Positions 19,821 through 28,331 are shown, counted from the first letter of the stretch. The stretch: 38,172 nt of DNA from an uncultured Clostridium sp. (GCA_947648215.1 CANSMW010000017.1:1-38172); one strand, 5' to 3'. The notes: a model not told the origin generated them from the letters alone. Made by a program: numbers and translations.

Positions 19821-19899
19821 CGATCGGAAAAAATGAAAAAATGGATATGCATTATGAGAGTTTTGATTAAGAAGTAGGTGGGAGCTACTTCTTTTTTTT
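19821..19899 (+). ncRNA. Candidate small RNA (about 75 nt) at the phage-chromosome junction
   Basis: It is bounded by a good promoter (19786-19814) and an intrinsic terminator: AAGAAGTAG and CTACTTCTT around GTGGGAG, then six T's (19869-19899). Inside is only a 14-codon ORF (MKKWICIMRVLIKK) whose stop lies in the terminator stem, with no clear ribosome site. It could be a regulatory RNA, a leader peptide with attenuator, or a tiny membrane peptide. I do not recognise a family. Confidence 0.5.
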
Positions 19900-20094
19900 G
19901 TCCTCAAAACATAACAAAAAGACAGAAACGGAACGAAGCGGAAAACAATACCGAGAATATTCTAAATTTTTTAAAACCTCCAATCCTTACAGAATAGCAC
20001 AAAAAACGACATGAAAATAAAAAAATTAAAAAAGTTTGCATTTTTTTGTAACGAAATGGGTAAAAAATGACTCTTATATAGTGAAGGATAAAAA

Positions 20095-20174
20095 GAGAGA
20101 CAAGACTGTCGTCAAACATTATCTTATCTCTCAAATGTAGTATGATATCCACACTAACATGGATATTGTACTAC
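20095..20174 (+). promoter_or_regulatory. Two-hairpin leader upstream of a small ORF
   Basis: Two large hairpins stand side by side. 20095-20132 pairs GAGAGACAAGA with TCTTATCTCTC (11 bp, one mismatch, 16-base loop). 20137-20174 pairs GTAGTATGATATCCA with TGGATATTGTACTAC (15 bp with two G-U pairs, 8-base loop). Neither is followed by a U-tract. They lie 35 bases before the ATG of the small ORF at 20209, whose AAGGAGG is close to the second hairpin. Confidence 0.55.
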
Positions 20175-20208
20175 GTTCCTTCGAATAAATAATAAGGAGG
20201 AACCGTAA

Positions 20209-20374
20209 ATGGAAGAAAAAATTTTGAAAGAGATTATGAAGGAGTGCAAAATCAACAAAAGGAAAGGAGAGGAAATGTTAAAGGTTTGTTTGTTTTATGG
20301 ATGCTCATATGAGGAAGCGAAAAATATAATAAAAAGTTTTATACGGAAATGAATTGAAAAAATCCAATATATGA
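20209..20374 (+). CDS. Small hypothetical protein with a CGG codon near its end
   Basis: ATG 20209 has AAGGAGG 7 bases upstream and follows a structured leader. The start is MEEKILKEIMKECKINKRKG, then EEMLKVCLFYGCSYEEAKNI, a helical, charged protein I cannot name. Codon 46 is CGG (ATA-CGG-AAA). Read as Arg, the protein ends RK at 20352 (47 residues). With the +1 skip at C20344 it ends IGNELKKSNI at 20374 (54 residues). I give the longer end because CGG behaves that way elsewhere here; this case alone proves nothing. Confidence 0.55.
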
Positions 20375-20544
20375 CATATAATAATGTTATTAATTTGTTA
20401 TTAACAGAGCAAAATTATCCATGACAATCTGTGACATGAAAATCGAAAAAAATACTTACATATCAACAAAAACAGCATGGGAGTGACAAAAGAGAAAAAA
20501 CGTCAAAAACTATAGACCGATTCTGCCAATTATCATGGAAGTTT

Positions 20545-20582
20545 AAAAAGAAGACTAGAGCATAAGGCTCTAGTCTTTAAAA
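20545..20582. terminator. Bidirectional terminator upstream of gltX
   Basis: AAGACTAGAGC and GCTCTAGTCTT form a perfect 11-bp stem around ATAAG. T-rich tracts lie on both sides, the better one on the minus strand (CTTTTT). On the minus strand it overlaps the stop of a short open stretch that may be a gene remnant. Confidence 0.75.
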
Positions 20583-20723
20583 TTATTTAAACGATTTTCA
20601 ATATAATCTAATATAGGAATTACTTCTTTGTTATTTCATTAGTAACATATGATACCATAAAAAGGTGTCGAAACATACATAAAAGGAAGAAGATGGAAGC
20701 CTAAGAAATATATATAAAAAGAA

Positions 20724-20752
20724 TTGAAAATTAAAGTGATATGATATATAAT
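20724..20752 (+). promoter_or_regulatory. gltX promoter
   Basis: TTGAAA and a perfect TATAAT spaced by 17 bases, about 95 bases upstream of the gltX start. The rest of 20583-20723 shows no gene. Confidence 0.75.
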
Positions 20753-20850
20753 ATTATTGTTCATTTGTGACCAAAAGGGGAATGATGAAAAGTAAAACGA
20801 TTTTTATCGATAATTGAAAAAGTAAAAGAGATAAGAAAGAAGGAACTAAT

Positions 20851-22504
20851 ATGGATTATAACGATTTAGCAGATATCATATTTCCGCAAGTAAAGGATAT
20901 TTCCTATTATGAAGAGAAATACAAAAAAAGAGAACTGCCAGAAGGAGCCGTTGTAACAAGATTTGCCCCAAGCCCAACAGGATTTGTGCATATTGGGGGA
21001 CTATACCAATCGGTGATTGCAAAAAAGATAGCAAACCAAACAAAAGGTGTGTTCTTTTTAAGAATAGAAGATACTGACCAAAAACGTGAAGTGGAAAATG
21101 GTGTATTAGATATTGTAACTTCTTTACAAGGCTTTGGAATGGCACCAGATGAAGGAATGTCAGATGATATTCATGAAAAAGGAAATTATGGTCCATATAA
21201 GCAATCCTTACGAAAAGAAATTTACCAAGCTTATGCAAAATATTTAATTCAAAAAGGATGTGCTTATCCATGTTTTTGTAAAGCAGACGATTTAGAAGAA
21301 ACCAGAAAAAAGCAAGAGGCAGCAAAAGAAAGAACAGGGTATTATGGGGTATGGAGTAAATGTAGACATATTCCAGTAGTAGAAGCCATAGAGAAGATAA
21401 AAAATGGCGAAAGTTATATTGTACGTTTTAAATCTCCACGGAAACCCAGAAAAGAAAATAAAACATCATGATGTGATTAAAGGAAATGTCGATTTCCCAG
21501 AAAATGACCAAGACATTGTTATTATCAAATCCGACGGGCTTCCTACGTACCATTTTGCCCATGCGGTAGACGACCATTTAATGGGAACCACCCATGTGAT
21601 TCGTGGTGATGAATGGTTATCTTCGGTACCGCTACATTTGCAACTATTCCAAGTACTAGGGTTTAAAGCACCAAAATACGCTCATATTGCACCAATTATG
21701 AAAGAAGAAAATGGTGCAAAACGAAAATTAAGTAAAAGAAAAGACCCAGAAGCAGCGGTGAGTTATTATTTAGAAGCAGGAATTCCAGAACTTGCTGTCG
21801 ATGAATATTTGTTAAACATTGCAAACTCTAATTTTGAACAATGGAGAAAACAAAATCCAGATGCCAATATGTCGGAATTCGACTTACAACTAAATAAAAT
21901 GAGTGTCAGTGGAGCCTTATTTGATATGGTAAAATTATTGGATATTTCCAAAAGAGTCATTTCAAAATACACCAAAGAAGAGGTGTATGAAAAAGCAATG
22001 GCATGGGCGTGTATTTATGATAAATCCTTAAAAGAAATCCTAGAAAAAGACAAGGATTATACCTTACAAGTATTAGGAATTGAAAGAGGAAATGCCAAAC
22101 CAAGAAAAGATATTGCAAAATGGTCCGATCTAAAAGAAAATATTATTTATTTGTATGATGAGGAATTTTTTGCAAGTCCAATTTCCTACGAATTCCAAAA
22201 AATAAATAATAAAGAAGAAATTAAAAATATGATAGAAACCTATCTTACAAAGTACTTTAATAGTGAAGATGACAAAGAAACTTGGTTTCATAAGATGAAA
22301 GACTTAGCAGAGGATTTTGGGTATGCAAGGGAAGTAAAAGAATATAAACAAAATCCAGAAAATTACAAAGGTCATGTAGGAGATATTAGTACGGTTATTC
22401 GTATTTGTCTAACCGGAAGAGCTAATACCCCAGATATGTATGAAATTATGAAAGTATTAGGAAAAGAATCGGTTATTAAACGTTTAGAACATGCTATTCA
22501 ATAA
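20851..22504 (+). CDS. gltX: Glutamate--tRNA ligase, read through a +1 CGG site
   Basis: About 550 residues in two frames. It charges tRNA-Glu (and tRNA-Gln where Gln-tRNA synthetase is absent) and is essential. Class I motifs are clear: RFAPSPTGFVHIGG (HIGH) near residue 35, FLRIEDTDQKREV, and KRKLSKRKDP (KMSKS) in the second frame. Codon 197 is CGG (CCA-CGG-AAA). Skipping C21439 joins YIVRFKSP to GNPEKKIKHHDVIKGNVDF and on to DGLPTYHFAHAVDDHLMG; without the skip the protein ends ten codons later and lacks the KMSKS loop and anticodon-binding region. Both halves are well conserved, so the gene must be working. The start has AAGAAGG upstream. Confidence 0.9.
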
Positions 22505-22517
22505 GTAGGTGATGAAA

Positions 22518-22703
22518 ATGGAATACCAAATAGGAGATATTGTAAGAACCAAAAAAGTACATCCATGTGGAAGCAAATTATGGGAAATCACAAGAGTAGG
22601 TATAGACTTTAAACTAAAATGTAGTGGCTGTGGACACGAAATTTTAGTAGAACGCCCAAAGGCATTAAAAATGATTACGAAATTAGAGAGTAGAAAAGAA
22701 TAG
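22518..22703 (+). CDS. DUF951 family protein
   Basis: A 61-residue protein, 13 bases after gltX; ATG 22518 is preceded by AGGTGATG. It shows the family pattern YQIGDIVRTKKVHPCGSKLW, RVGIDFKLKCSGCGHEILVE: a small beta barrel with CGS and CSGC zinc-like cysteines. DUF951 proteins are widespread in Firmicutes, with no firm function. It is probably cotranscribed with gltX. Confidence 0.88.
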   Translation: MEYQIGDIVRTKKVHPCGSKLWEITRVGIDFKLKCSGCGHEILVERPKALKMITKLESRKE

Positions 22704-22713
22704 AAGATATGTA

Positions 22714-22736
22714 GGGGCGGGCCTTGTGTCCGCTCC
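22714..22736. repeat. Dispersed hairpin repeat, copy 1
   Basis: GGGCGGGC and GTCCGCTC pair (with G-U pairs) around CTTGT, between the convergent DUF951 and antiporter genes. It shares loop and stem with a copy at 27014-27044, where a C-G pair becomes T-A on both arms. It may act as a bidirectional terminator. Confidence 0.65.
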
Positions 22737-22752
22737 TTTGTCAATTCTACAG

Positions 22753-23914
22753 TTATGTCTCAATGGCTTCTTTTGGTTTTTGAAAACTCAAATGTAGTAA
22801 AATTGGGGTAATAAAGGTAACTAAAAATACCGTAATTACAATAATCGAGAAGATTTCTTCGTTAATAAGACCAATGCGTTTTGCTTCATCAATCATAATA
22901 AAAGCCATTTCTCCACGGGTTGCCATACCGATGCCAATTTGCAAACATTCCTTTTTTTTATACCCACACAATTTTGCACCAAAACCATTTCCAATGATTT
23001 TACTAATAATCGTAATGGCAGTAAATAACAAAATAAATCGCCAAATGTAAGAAGAAAACGATAAAGTAGTAAGCTTTAATCCAATACTGGCAAAAAATAT
23101 AGGGGAAAATAGCATATACACTAGTACATCAATTTTATTTTTAATAAATTTTCCTTGTTTCGTATTACCAACCACAAGCCCTGCAATATAAGCACCAATA
23201 ATACCACTAACACCAAATTTTTGGGCAAGATAAGAAAGTAATAATGCAAAAGCAAGAGAAAAAATAGGTAATTCCTCTTTTCTAGGTAGTTTTTCCTCTA
23301 ACCATTCTAAAAATCGGAACATAACAAATCCGAATACCAATGGCAAGTATAAAGAAACCAATAATTTTAAGAAGTAGGATAATGGTAGTGGAAAAAGAAA
23401 AATTTCCTTTATTTAAAATAAATGTTAAAAAGATAACACCAATAATATCATCTACAACTCCTGCACCTAAAATGGCGGTACCAACATTGGTTTTTAGTTT
23501 TTTCATTTCCATTAAAGATTCGACGGTAATACTAACCGAAGTTGCGGTAATTACAATACCAAAAAATAGATTTAAGGAATTGTTAAACGTATAGCATTTA
23601 CTAAATAAAAAGCCAAACAATAAGGGAATAACAACTCCAAGGCTAGCAATGATGACAAACTTCTTAGTGCCTGCCATAAATTTTTTCAAACTTGTTTCCA
23701 TTCCTGCTAAAAACATAATAAAAATAATACCAAGATTTGCCAAAAATTCTAAAATCGTATTAGACTGGATGAGATTAAAAACAGCGGGTCCTAAAACAAC
23801 ACCTGCAATCAATCCACCGAGCATTTTAGGCATATGAATTTTGTAAGTAGCCATACTAAAAATTTTGACAAATAAAATAATTAATCCAATATCAAGTAAA
23901 AATTTGTAATCCAT
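22753..23914 (-). CDS. CPA2-type cation:proton antiporter, read through a +1 CGG site
   Basis: A membrane protein of about 386 residues on the minus strand. ATG 23914 follows AAAGGAG by 8 bases. It has the Kef/NapA transporter pattern: HMPKMLGGLIAGVVLGPAV, NLGIIFIMFLAGMETSLKKF, AILGAGVVDDIIGVIFLT with the paired Asp of the ion site, and in the second frame FGVSGIIGAYIAGLVVGNT and IGIGMATRGEMAFIM. Codon 195 is CGG in gene sense (ATT-CGG-ATT; 23332-23330). Skipping its C joins FFILAIGI to GFVMFRFLEWLEEKLPRKEE inside a helix and loop of the same domain. No C-terminal TrkA domain is present. A divergent promoter region to the next gene lies at 23949-23996. Confidence 0.85.
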
Positions 23915-23966
23915 GTACATTTCTCCTTTGTAAGTTTTAACTTTTATCATTATATCACAAAAAGTA

Positions 23967-23996
23967 TTGTATAAATCATTTTTTTTAGTATATAAT
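23967..23996 (+). promoter_or_regulatory. Promoter of the dehydrogenase gene
   Basis: TTGTAT and perfect TATAAT spaced by 18 bases. A minus-strand TATAAT (23949-23954) for the divergent antiporter overlaps its upstream side with a poor -35, so the two may interfere. Confidence 0.6.
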
Positions 23997-24094
23997 CTAG
24001 GTAATAAAAATAAAAGAAGTTTGAAAAAATAGTAGCAATATAAGCTATTTTTATCAAATTTTGTATCTTGTAGGAAAGGAAGGTTAAAAAGAAT

Positions 24095-25171
24095 ATGCAA
24101 CAAAAAGTAAAAGTGGTTCAATATGGAACCGGAAAAATGGCAGTTTATACGATGCGATATGTTTATGAAAAAGGGGGAGAAGTTGTTGGGGCAGTGGATG
24201 TAAACCCAGAAGTCATTGGAAAAGATATTGGTGAAATTATGGGGGAAACCAAAAAAGGAGTTACTGTAACAGCCCTAGAAAATGCAGAAGAAATGCTAAA
24301 ACAAGTAAAACCAGATATTTGCGTGATAGAAACGAGAAGTTTATTTAGTGAGGTACAAGATGCATTATTTCTATGTGCAAAACTAGGAATTAATGCCATT
24401 ACTACTTGTGAAGAGGCATTTTTCCCAATGAACTCAAACCCAGTCGCGACAAAACAGATTGATGAACTGGCAAAGAAAAATAATTGTACCATTACAGGAA
24501 GTGGATACCAAGATATCTATTGGGGACAACTAGTAAGTTCCATTGCAGGTTCTACCCAAACCATTAAAAAAATAAAAGGAAGTTCAAGCTACAATGTGGA
24601 AGACTATGGAATTGCACTTGCCGAAGCACATGGAGCAGGATTAACCTTAGAAGAATTTGAAAAACAAGTTGCTTCTTCGGATAATATATCTAAGGAAGAA
24701 AGAAACAAAATCATTGAAAAAGGAGAATTTGTACCATCTTATATGTGGAATGTAAATGGTTGGTTATGCGAAAAATTAGGACTAACGGTAGAATCCCAAA
24801 CCCAAAAATGTATTCCACAAACCCATACAGAAGATATTTTTTCTGCTACCTTAAACATGACTGTAAAAGCAGGAAATGCCACAGGAATGAGTGCAGTCGT
24901 AACCACAAAAACAAAAGAAGGTATTACCTTAGAAACCGAATGCATTGGAAAAGTATACTCACCTGAAGACTACGACAAAAACGAATGGACCATAGAAGGA
25001 GAACCAACCACCACCATAACCGTAGCAAAACCACAAACGGTAGAACTAACCTGTGCTACCATCGTAAACCGCATCCCAGATGTTATTAATGCAAAACCTG
25101 GCTATGTTCCAACCGAACAAATAGGAGAGCTAAATTTTAAAATAAAACCATTACAGGAATACGTAAAATAA
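24095..25171 (+). CDS. DapB-fold NAD(P)-dependent dehydrogenase (2,4-diaminopentanoate dehydrogenase-like)
   Basis: A 358-residue protein with AGGAAGG upstream. The N-terminal Rossmann fold shows VVQYGTGKMAVYTMRYVYEK, then GAVDVNPEVIGKDIGE and IETRSLFSEV, as in the dihydrodipicolinate-reductase superfamily. Length and the middle signature (TCEEAFFPMNSNP, TGSGYQDIYWG) fit the 2,4-diaminopentanoate dehydrogenase group, known from ornithine fermentation in clostridia. Other genes of that pathway are not adjacent, so the substrate is uncertain. The frame is intact; it stands alone between its promoter and terminator. Confidence 0.7.
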   Translation: MQQKVKVVQYGTGKMAVYTMRYVYEKGGEVVGAVDVNPEVIGKDIGEIMGETKKGVTVTALENAEEMLKQVKPDICVIETRSLFSEVQDALFLCAKLGINAITTCEEAFFPMNSNPVATKQIDELAKKNNCTITGSGYQDIYWGQLVSSIAGSTQTIKKIKGSSSYNVEDYGIALAEAHGAGLTLEEFEKQVASSDNISKEERNKIIEKGEFVPSYMWNVNGWLCEKLGLTVESQTQKCIPQTHTEDIFSATLNMTVKAGNATGMSAVVTTKTKEGITLETECIGKVYSPEDYDKNEWTIEGEPTTTITVAKPQTVELTCATIVNRIPDVINAKPGYVPTEQIGELNFKIKPLQEYVK

Positions 25172-25179
25172 TAAGAACC

Positions 25180-25208
25180 TTCCGTCTTACTTTGTGAGAC
25201 GGAAAATT
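25180..25208 (+). terminator. Terminator after the dehydrogenase
   Basis: TTCCGTCTTAC and GTGAGACGGAA form an 11-bp stem with one G-U pair and a TTT loop; the tail is AATTCTATTT. Confidence 0.7.
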
Positions 25209-25212
25209 CTAT

Positions 25213-25241
25213 TTGCATAATTTTCGAATTCGTAGTACAAT
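25213..25241 (+). promoter_or_regulatory. Promoter of the PAP2 gene
   Basis: TTGCAT and TACAAT spaced by 17 bases. A start near 25248 leaves only a short leader before the gene. Confidence 0.65.
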
Positions 25242-25273
25242 AGCAAGAAACAAAAGAAATGGAAATAGGAATG

Positions 25274-25928
25274 ATGAAACAAAGTGTAAAAAGAAAAATA
25301 GGATTAACAGTAAAAAAGAACTTTATATGGGTAATTGTACTGTTATGTATGATTGCATTTTTTGCGATTATTGAAGAAGTATTAGAAAACGAAATATGGC
25401 GATTTGATGATGGTGCTTATCGTTTAATTTCTAGCTTAATTTCAAACCCAGTTACTTCGATTTTTATGGTGATTACCAATTTAGGAGGAGCCATTGGAAT
25501 TGTTACAACGACCATTTTAATATTAATTTTTATGAAACATAAAAAGTATAAATTTCATATTGTATTTAATTTGGGAACAGTACTTATTCTAAATCAAATG
25601 ATTAAATATATTGTACAACGCCCACGCCCAATCGAGCATAGAATTATCGACCAAGCAGGCTATAGTTTTCCATCACGGACACTCTATGGTAAGTATGGCG
25701 TTTTATGGATTTTTGATTATTTTAATTTATCATAATATTAAAAACAAATCTCTAAAATGGGGGCTTTGCATTGGGCTTACGTTTCTTATTTTATTAATTG
25801 GTGTAAGCCGAATTTATCTTGGCGTACACTATGCAAGTGATGTAATTGGAGGATTTTGCTTATCCATTTCGTATTTAATTGTTTATACAAAAATGATAGG
25901 AAAAAGCATAAAAAATGAAAAAAATTAG
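25274..25928 (+). CDS. PAP2-family membrane phosphatase, read through a +1 CGG site
   Basis: About 217 residues with several membrane helices; it probably dephosphorylates a lipid such as phosphatidate or undecaprenyl pyrophosphate outside the membrane. The three PAP2 motifs are complete only if C25676 is skipped: KYIVQRPRP in the first frame, then SFPSGHSMVSMAFYG across the site (TCA-CGG-ACA, codon 135), and VSRIYLGVHYASDVIGG in the second frame. The glycine of PSGH is a signature residue, so this site shows both where the shift occurs and what residue is inserted. The start is uncertain: ATG 25259, 25271 and 25274 are in frame, and I prefer 25274 for the AGGA before it. Confidence 0.88.
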
Positions 25929-26046
25929 AAAAAGTGTGATATACTAACAAGAGGAAGAAAAAGAAAACTTAGTGTGCAACGTGAAAAGTTTTTCATACGA
26001 AATTAGATATTTCAAAAACAAATTAAGGGAAGGAAGGAATTTTTTT

Positions 26047-27006
26047 ATGGTAGAAAGAAGAAAAATTGTATTAGTAGGAACTGGGTTTGTGGGAATGAGT
26101 ATGGCATATTCTCTTTTAAACCAAGGAGGAGTAAACGAGCTTGTTTTAATTGATGTCGTAAAAGAAAAAGCACAGGGAGAAGCAATGGATTTATCCCATG
26201 GTATGCCTTTTGCACCAACCAAAATGGATATTAAAGCAGGAGACTATTCCGAATGTAAAGATGCCAATATTGTTGTTATTACCGCAGGGCTAAACCAAAA
26301 ACCAGGGCAAACACGCTTAGAACTTGCAAAAGCCAATGCCAATATCATGAAAGATATTACCAAACAAGTAGTAGCAAGCGGATTTAAAGGGATTTTTGTA
26401 GTAGCAAGTAATCCTGTCGACTTAATGACCTATGTGGTATATAAAACCTCTGGTTTTCCAAAAGAAAAAATAATTGGTTCAGGAACGGTACTAGATACCG
26501 CAAGACTTCGTTTCTTAATTGGGGAGTATTTACAAGTAGCAAGCAAAAATGTGCATGCCTACATTATGGGGGAACATGGCGATTCTTCTTTCGTTCCATG
26601 GAGTCATTGCTATGTAGGTTGTAAAAAGATGATCGATGTGATGAAAGAAAATGGAAAAGATTTTAGCGATTTAGATAAAATTTATACCGAAGTACAACAA
26701 GCAGCCTATGAAATTATTAATAAGAAAAAGGCAACCTACTATGGAATAGGAATTGCCCTAACAAGGCTAATAAAGGCAATTTTAGGAGACGAAAATGCCA
26801 TTATGCCAGTTTCCATTTATCAAAACGGAGAATATGGACATATGGGAATGTTTATTGGGGTACCAGCCATTATTAATCGAAACGGAGTAAAAGAAATGAT
26901 AGAACTAAAACTAGAACCACGAGACCAAGAAAAATTCGATAACAGTTGTAAGCTATTAACCAAGATGATAGAAGAAGAAATTAATCCAGTTTTAGAGGAA
27001 GAATAA
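26047..27006 (+). CDS. ldh: L-lactate dehydrogenase
   Basis: A 319-residue protein with AAGGGAAGGAAGG upstream of ATG 26047. It reduces pyruvate to lactate with NADH in fermentation. Visible signatures are the glycine-rich NAD site VLVGTGFVGMSMAYSL, the Asp closing strand 2 (LVLIDVVKEKA), GLNQKPGQTRLEL with the mobile-loop Gln and Arg, ASNPVDLMTYV, SGTVLDTARLRF, and the catalytic GEHGDSS. The Gln in the NQKPGQTR loop favours lactate over malate. An extended -10 (TGATATACT, 25937-25945) lies upstream with no clear -35. The frame is intact. Confidence 0.9.
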   Translation: MVERRKIVLVGTGFVGMSMAYSLLNQGGVNELVLIDVVKEKAQGEAMDLSHGMPFAPTKMDIKAGDYSECKDANIVVITAGLNQKPGQTRLELAKANANIMKDITKQVVASGFKGIFVVASNPVDLMTYVVYKTSGFPKEKIIGSGTVLDTARLRFLIGEYLQVASKNVHAYIMGEHGDSSFVPWSHCYVGCKKMIDVMKENGKDFSDLDKIYTEVQQAAYEIINKKKATYYGIGIALTRLIKAILGDENAIMPVSIYQNGEYGHMGMFIGVPAIINRNGVKEMIELKLEPRDQEKFDNSCKLLTKMIEEEINPVLEEE

Positions 27007-27013
27007 TATCATT

Positions 27014-27044
27014 GTATGGGTGGACCTTGTGTCCACTCCAATAC
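27014..27044. repeat. Dispersed hairpin repeat, copy 2
   Basis: GTAT plus GGGTGGAC pairs with GTCCACTC plus ATAC around CTTGT. It has the same loop as copy 1 (22714-22736), with a compensatory change in the stem. It lies after the ldh stop and may end its transcript. Confidence 0.65.
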
Positions 27045-27108
27045 ATGAAAATAGATGAAGAAACGAGGAAATCGATTCTATTAAATAGACATAGAAAAGA
27101 GAAAATAA

Positions 27109-27792
27109 ATGGAAGAAATAACTGAAAAACTATTTTTATTAGCTGACCCCAAATATCAAGAATTTCATACTTCCTTATGTCCAGGAACAAATAATATAAT
27201 AGGGGTACGAGTGCCAGTTCTTCGTGGAGTAGCAAAAGAGATTGTAAAATCCGATTGGAGAGCATTTTTAGAAAAGGCAAAAAGTGATTATTATGAGGAA
27301 ATTATGTTACAAGGCATGGTAATTGGACTTGCAACTATGGAAATAGAAGAACGATTTTCTTATTTAAAAAAATTTATTCCCCAAATTAATAATTGGGCAG
27401 TATGTGACGTTACCTGTGCAGGCTTAAAATTTGCAAGAAAACACCAAGAGCAAGTATGGAATTTTCTAATGCCATATCTAAATTCAAAAAAAGAATTCGA
27501 AATTCGCTTTGGCGTAGTAATGCTATTAGATTTTTATATAACTCAAAACTACATCGAAAAAGTATTAGGAATACTAAACAAAATAAAACATGAAGGGTAT
27601 TACGTAAAAATGGCAGTAGCATGGGCTATATCTGTTTGCTATATTAAGTTTCCAAAAGAAACGATAAGATTATTACAAGACAATAAATTGGATAATTTTA
27701 CGTATAACAAAGCCTTACAGAAAATAATGGAATCTTACCGAGTGAGCAAACAAGACAAAGAAATCATACGAGCTATGAAACGAAAGAACTAA
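27109..27792 (+). CDS. DNA alkylation repair protein (AlkD-like)
   Basis: A 227-residue helical protein made of HEAT-like repeats, as in AlkD glycosylases, which remove alkylated bases without base flipping. Typical segments are GVRVPVLRGVAKEI near residue 32, EEIMLQGMVIGLA, INNWAVCDVTCAGLKF (with the Trp-Asp pair seen in AlkD), EIRFGVVMLLDFYI and YYVKMAVAWAISVCYI. It starts 65 bases after the repeat hairpin with AGAAAAGAG upstream. The frame is intact. Confidence 0.88.
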   Translation: MEEITEKLFLLADPKYQEFHTSLCPGTNNIIGVRVPVLRGVAKEIVKSDWRAFLEKAKSDYYEEIMLQGMVIGLATMEIEERFSYLKKFIPQINNWAVCDVTCAGLKFARKHQEQVWNFLMPYLNSKKEFEIRFGVVMLLDFYITQNYIEKVLGILNKIKHEGYYVKMAVAWAISVCYIKFPKETIRLLQDNKLDNFTYNKALQKIMESYRVSKQDKEIIRAMKRKN

Positions 27793-27832
27793 AAAATCGT
27801 CCAAAGATAATGTATATTTGGGCGATTTTTTC
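27791..27832 (+). terminator. Terminator after the AlkD-like gene
   Basis: AAAAAATCGTCCAAA pairs with TTTGGGCGATTTTTT with one G-U pair. The strong T-run allows it to act in both directions, also serving the convergent minus-strand gene. Confidence 0.85.
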
Positions 27833-27854
27833 AATTCTTTCGAAAGCAATAATC

Positions 27855-28265
27855 TTATAACAATCTTTTTAATTTGTTTTGTGAATCCGTTTCTAAAGCA
27901 TAAACGGTGTCGATATCATCACGCAAAAATCGAATTTGCTTTTCAAGAGATGTGATTTTTGATGCATTTGCATTAATCATTTCAGTCAATTTCGCAGTAT
28001 TATCATCGATTTTCTTATTAAGTTTAGCGTAATTGTCATCAATTTTCTTATCTAGTTTAGCATAAGTGTCATCAATTTTCTTATCTAGTTTAGCGTAATT
28101 ATCATCAATTTTTTTATCTAATTTATCAAATTTTGCATCGAATTTTGCTTCTAAAGATTTTAGACCATCAAATAGCAAAGTCTGATTTTGTGCAAATATG
28201 GTCATGGTTTGCTGAATTTGCCTTATCATATCAAGCATAATAGTATCATTGTTTTGATTTTCCAC
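27855..28265 (-). CDS. Hendecad coiled-coil protein of unknown function
   Basis: A 136-residue protein with a GTG start at 28265, nine bases after AGGAGG. The core is made of 11-residue units such as KLDKKIDDNYA, KLDKKIDDTYA and KLNKKIDDNTA. That is hendecad periodicity, which predicts a right-handed coiled coil, probably a trimer or tetramer. The flanks are ordinary helices (IRQIQQTMTIFAQNQTLLFD; LEKQIRFLRDDIDTVYALE). No membrane segment or enzyme motif is present. It has its own TTGACA promoter. Similar short proteins occur in many Firmicutes without known function. Confidence 0.75.
   Translation of the reverse strand: MENQNNDTIMLDMIRQIQQTMTIFAQNQTLLFDGLKSLEAKFDAKFDKLDKKIDDNYAKLDKKIDDTYAKLDKKIDDNYAKLNKKIDDNTAKLTEMINANASKITSLEKQIRFLRDDIDTVYALETDSQNKLKRLL
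27991..28122 (-). repeat. Four tandem 33-bp coding repeats
   Basis: Units at 27991-28023, 28024-28056, 28057-28089 and 28090-28122 encode one hendecad each. The middle two are nearly identical at DNA level, so copy number may vary between strains. Confidence 0.8.
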
Positions 28266-28331
28266 TGGGTTTCACCTCCTATCTTTATTAGAATTTTTTT
28301 AGCCCAATGGTTTTCAAACTCCTTATTTGTT

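Noticed and set aside
19904..20152. 82-residue minus-strand ORF
   Set aside because: It has no ribosome site and a Phe/Ile-rich composition typical of AT-rich noncoding DNA, and it overlaps the hairpin leader.
19714..20850. Phage attachment site
   Set aside because: The right prophage end must lie here, but without the left end no repeat pair can be identified.
24745..24966. Cys/Arg-rich ORF inside the dehydrogenase gene
   Set aside because: It is a shadow of a well-supported gene in another frame.
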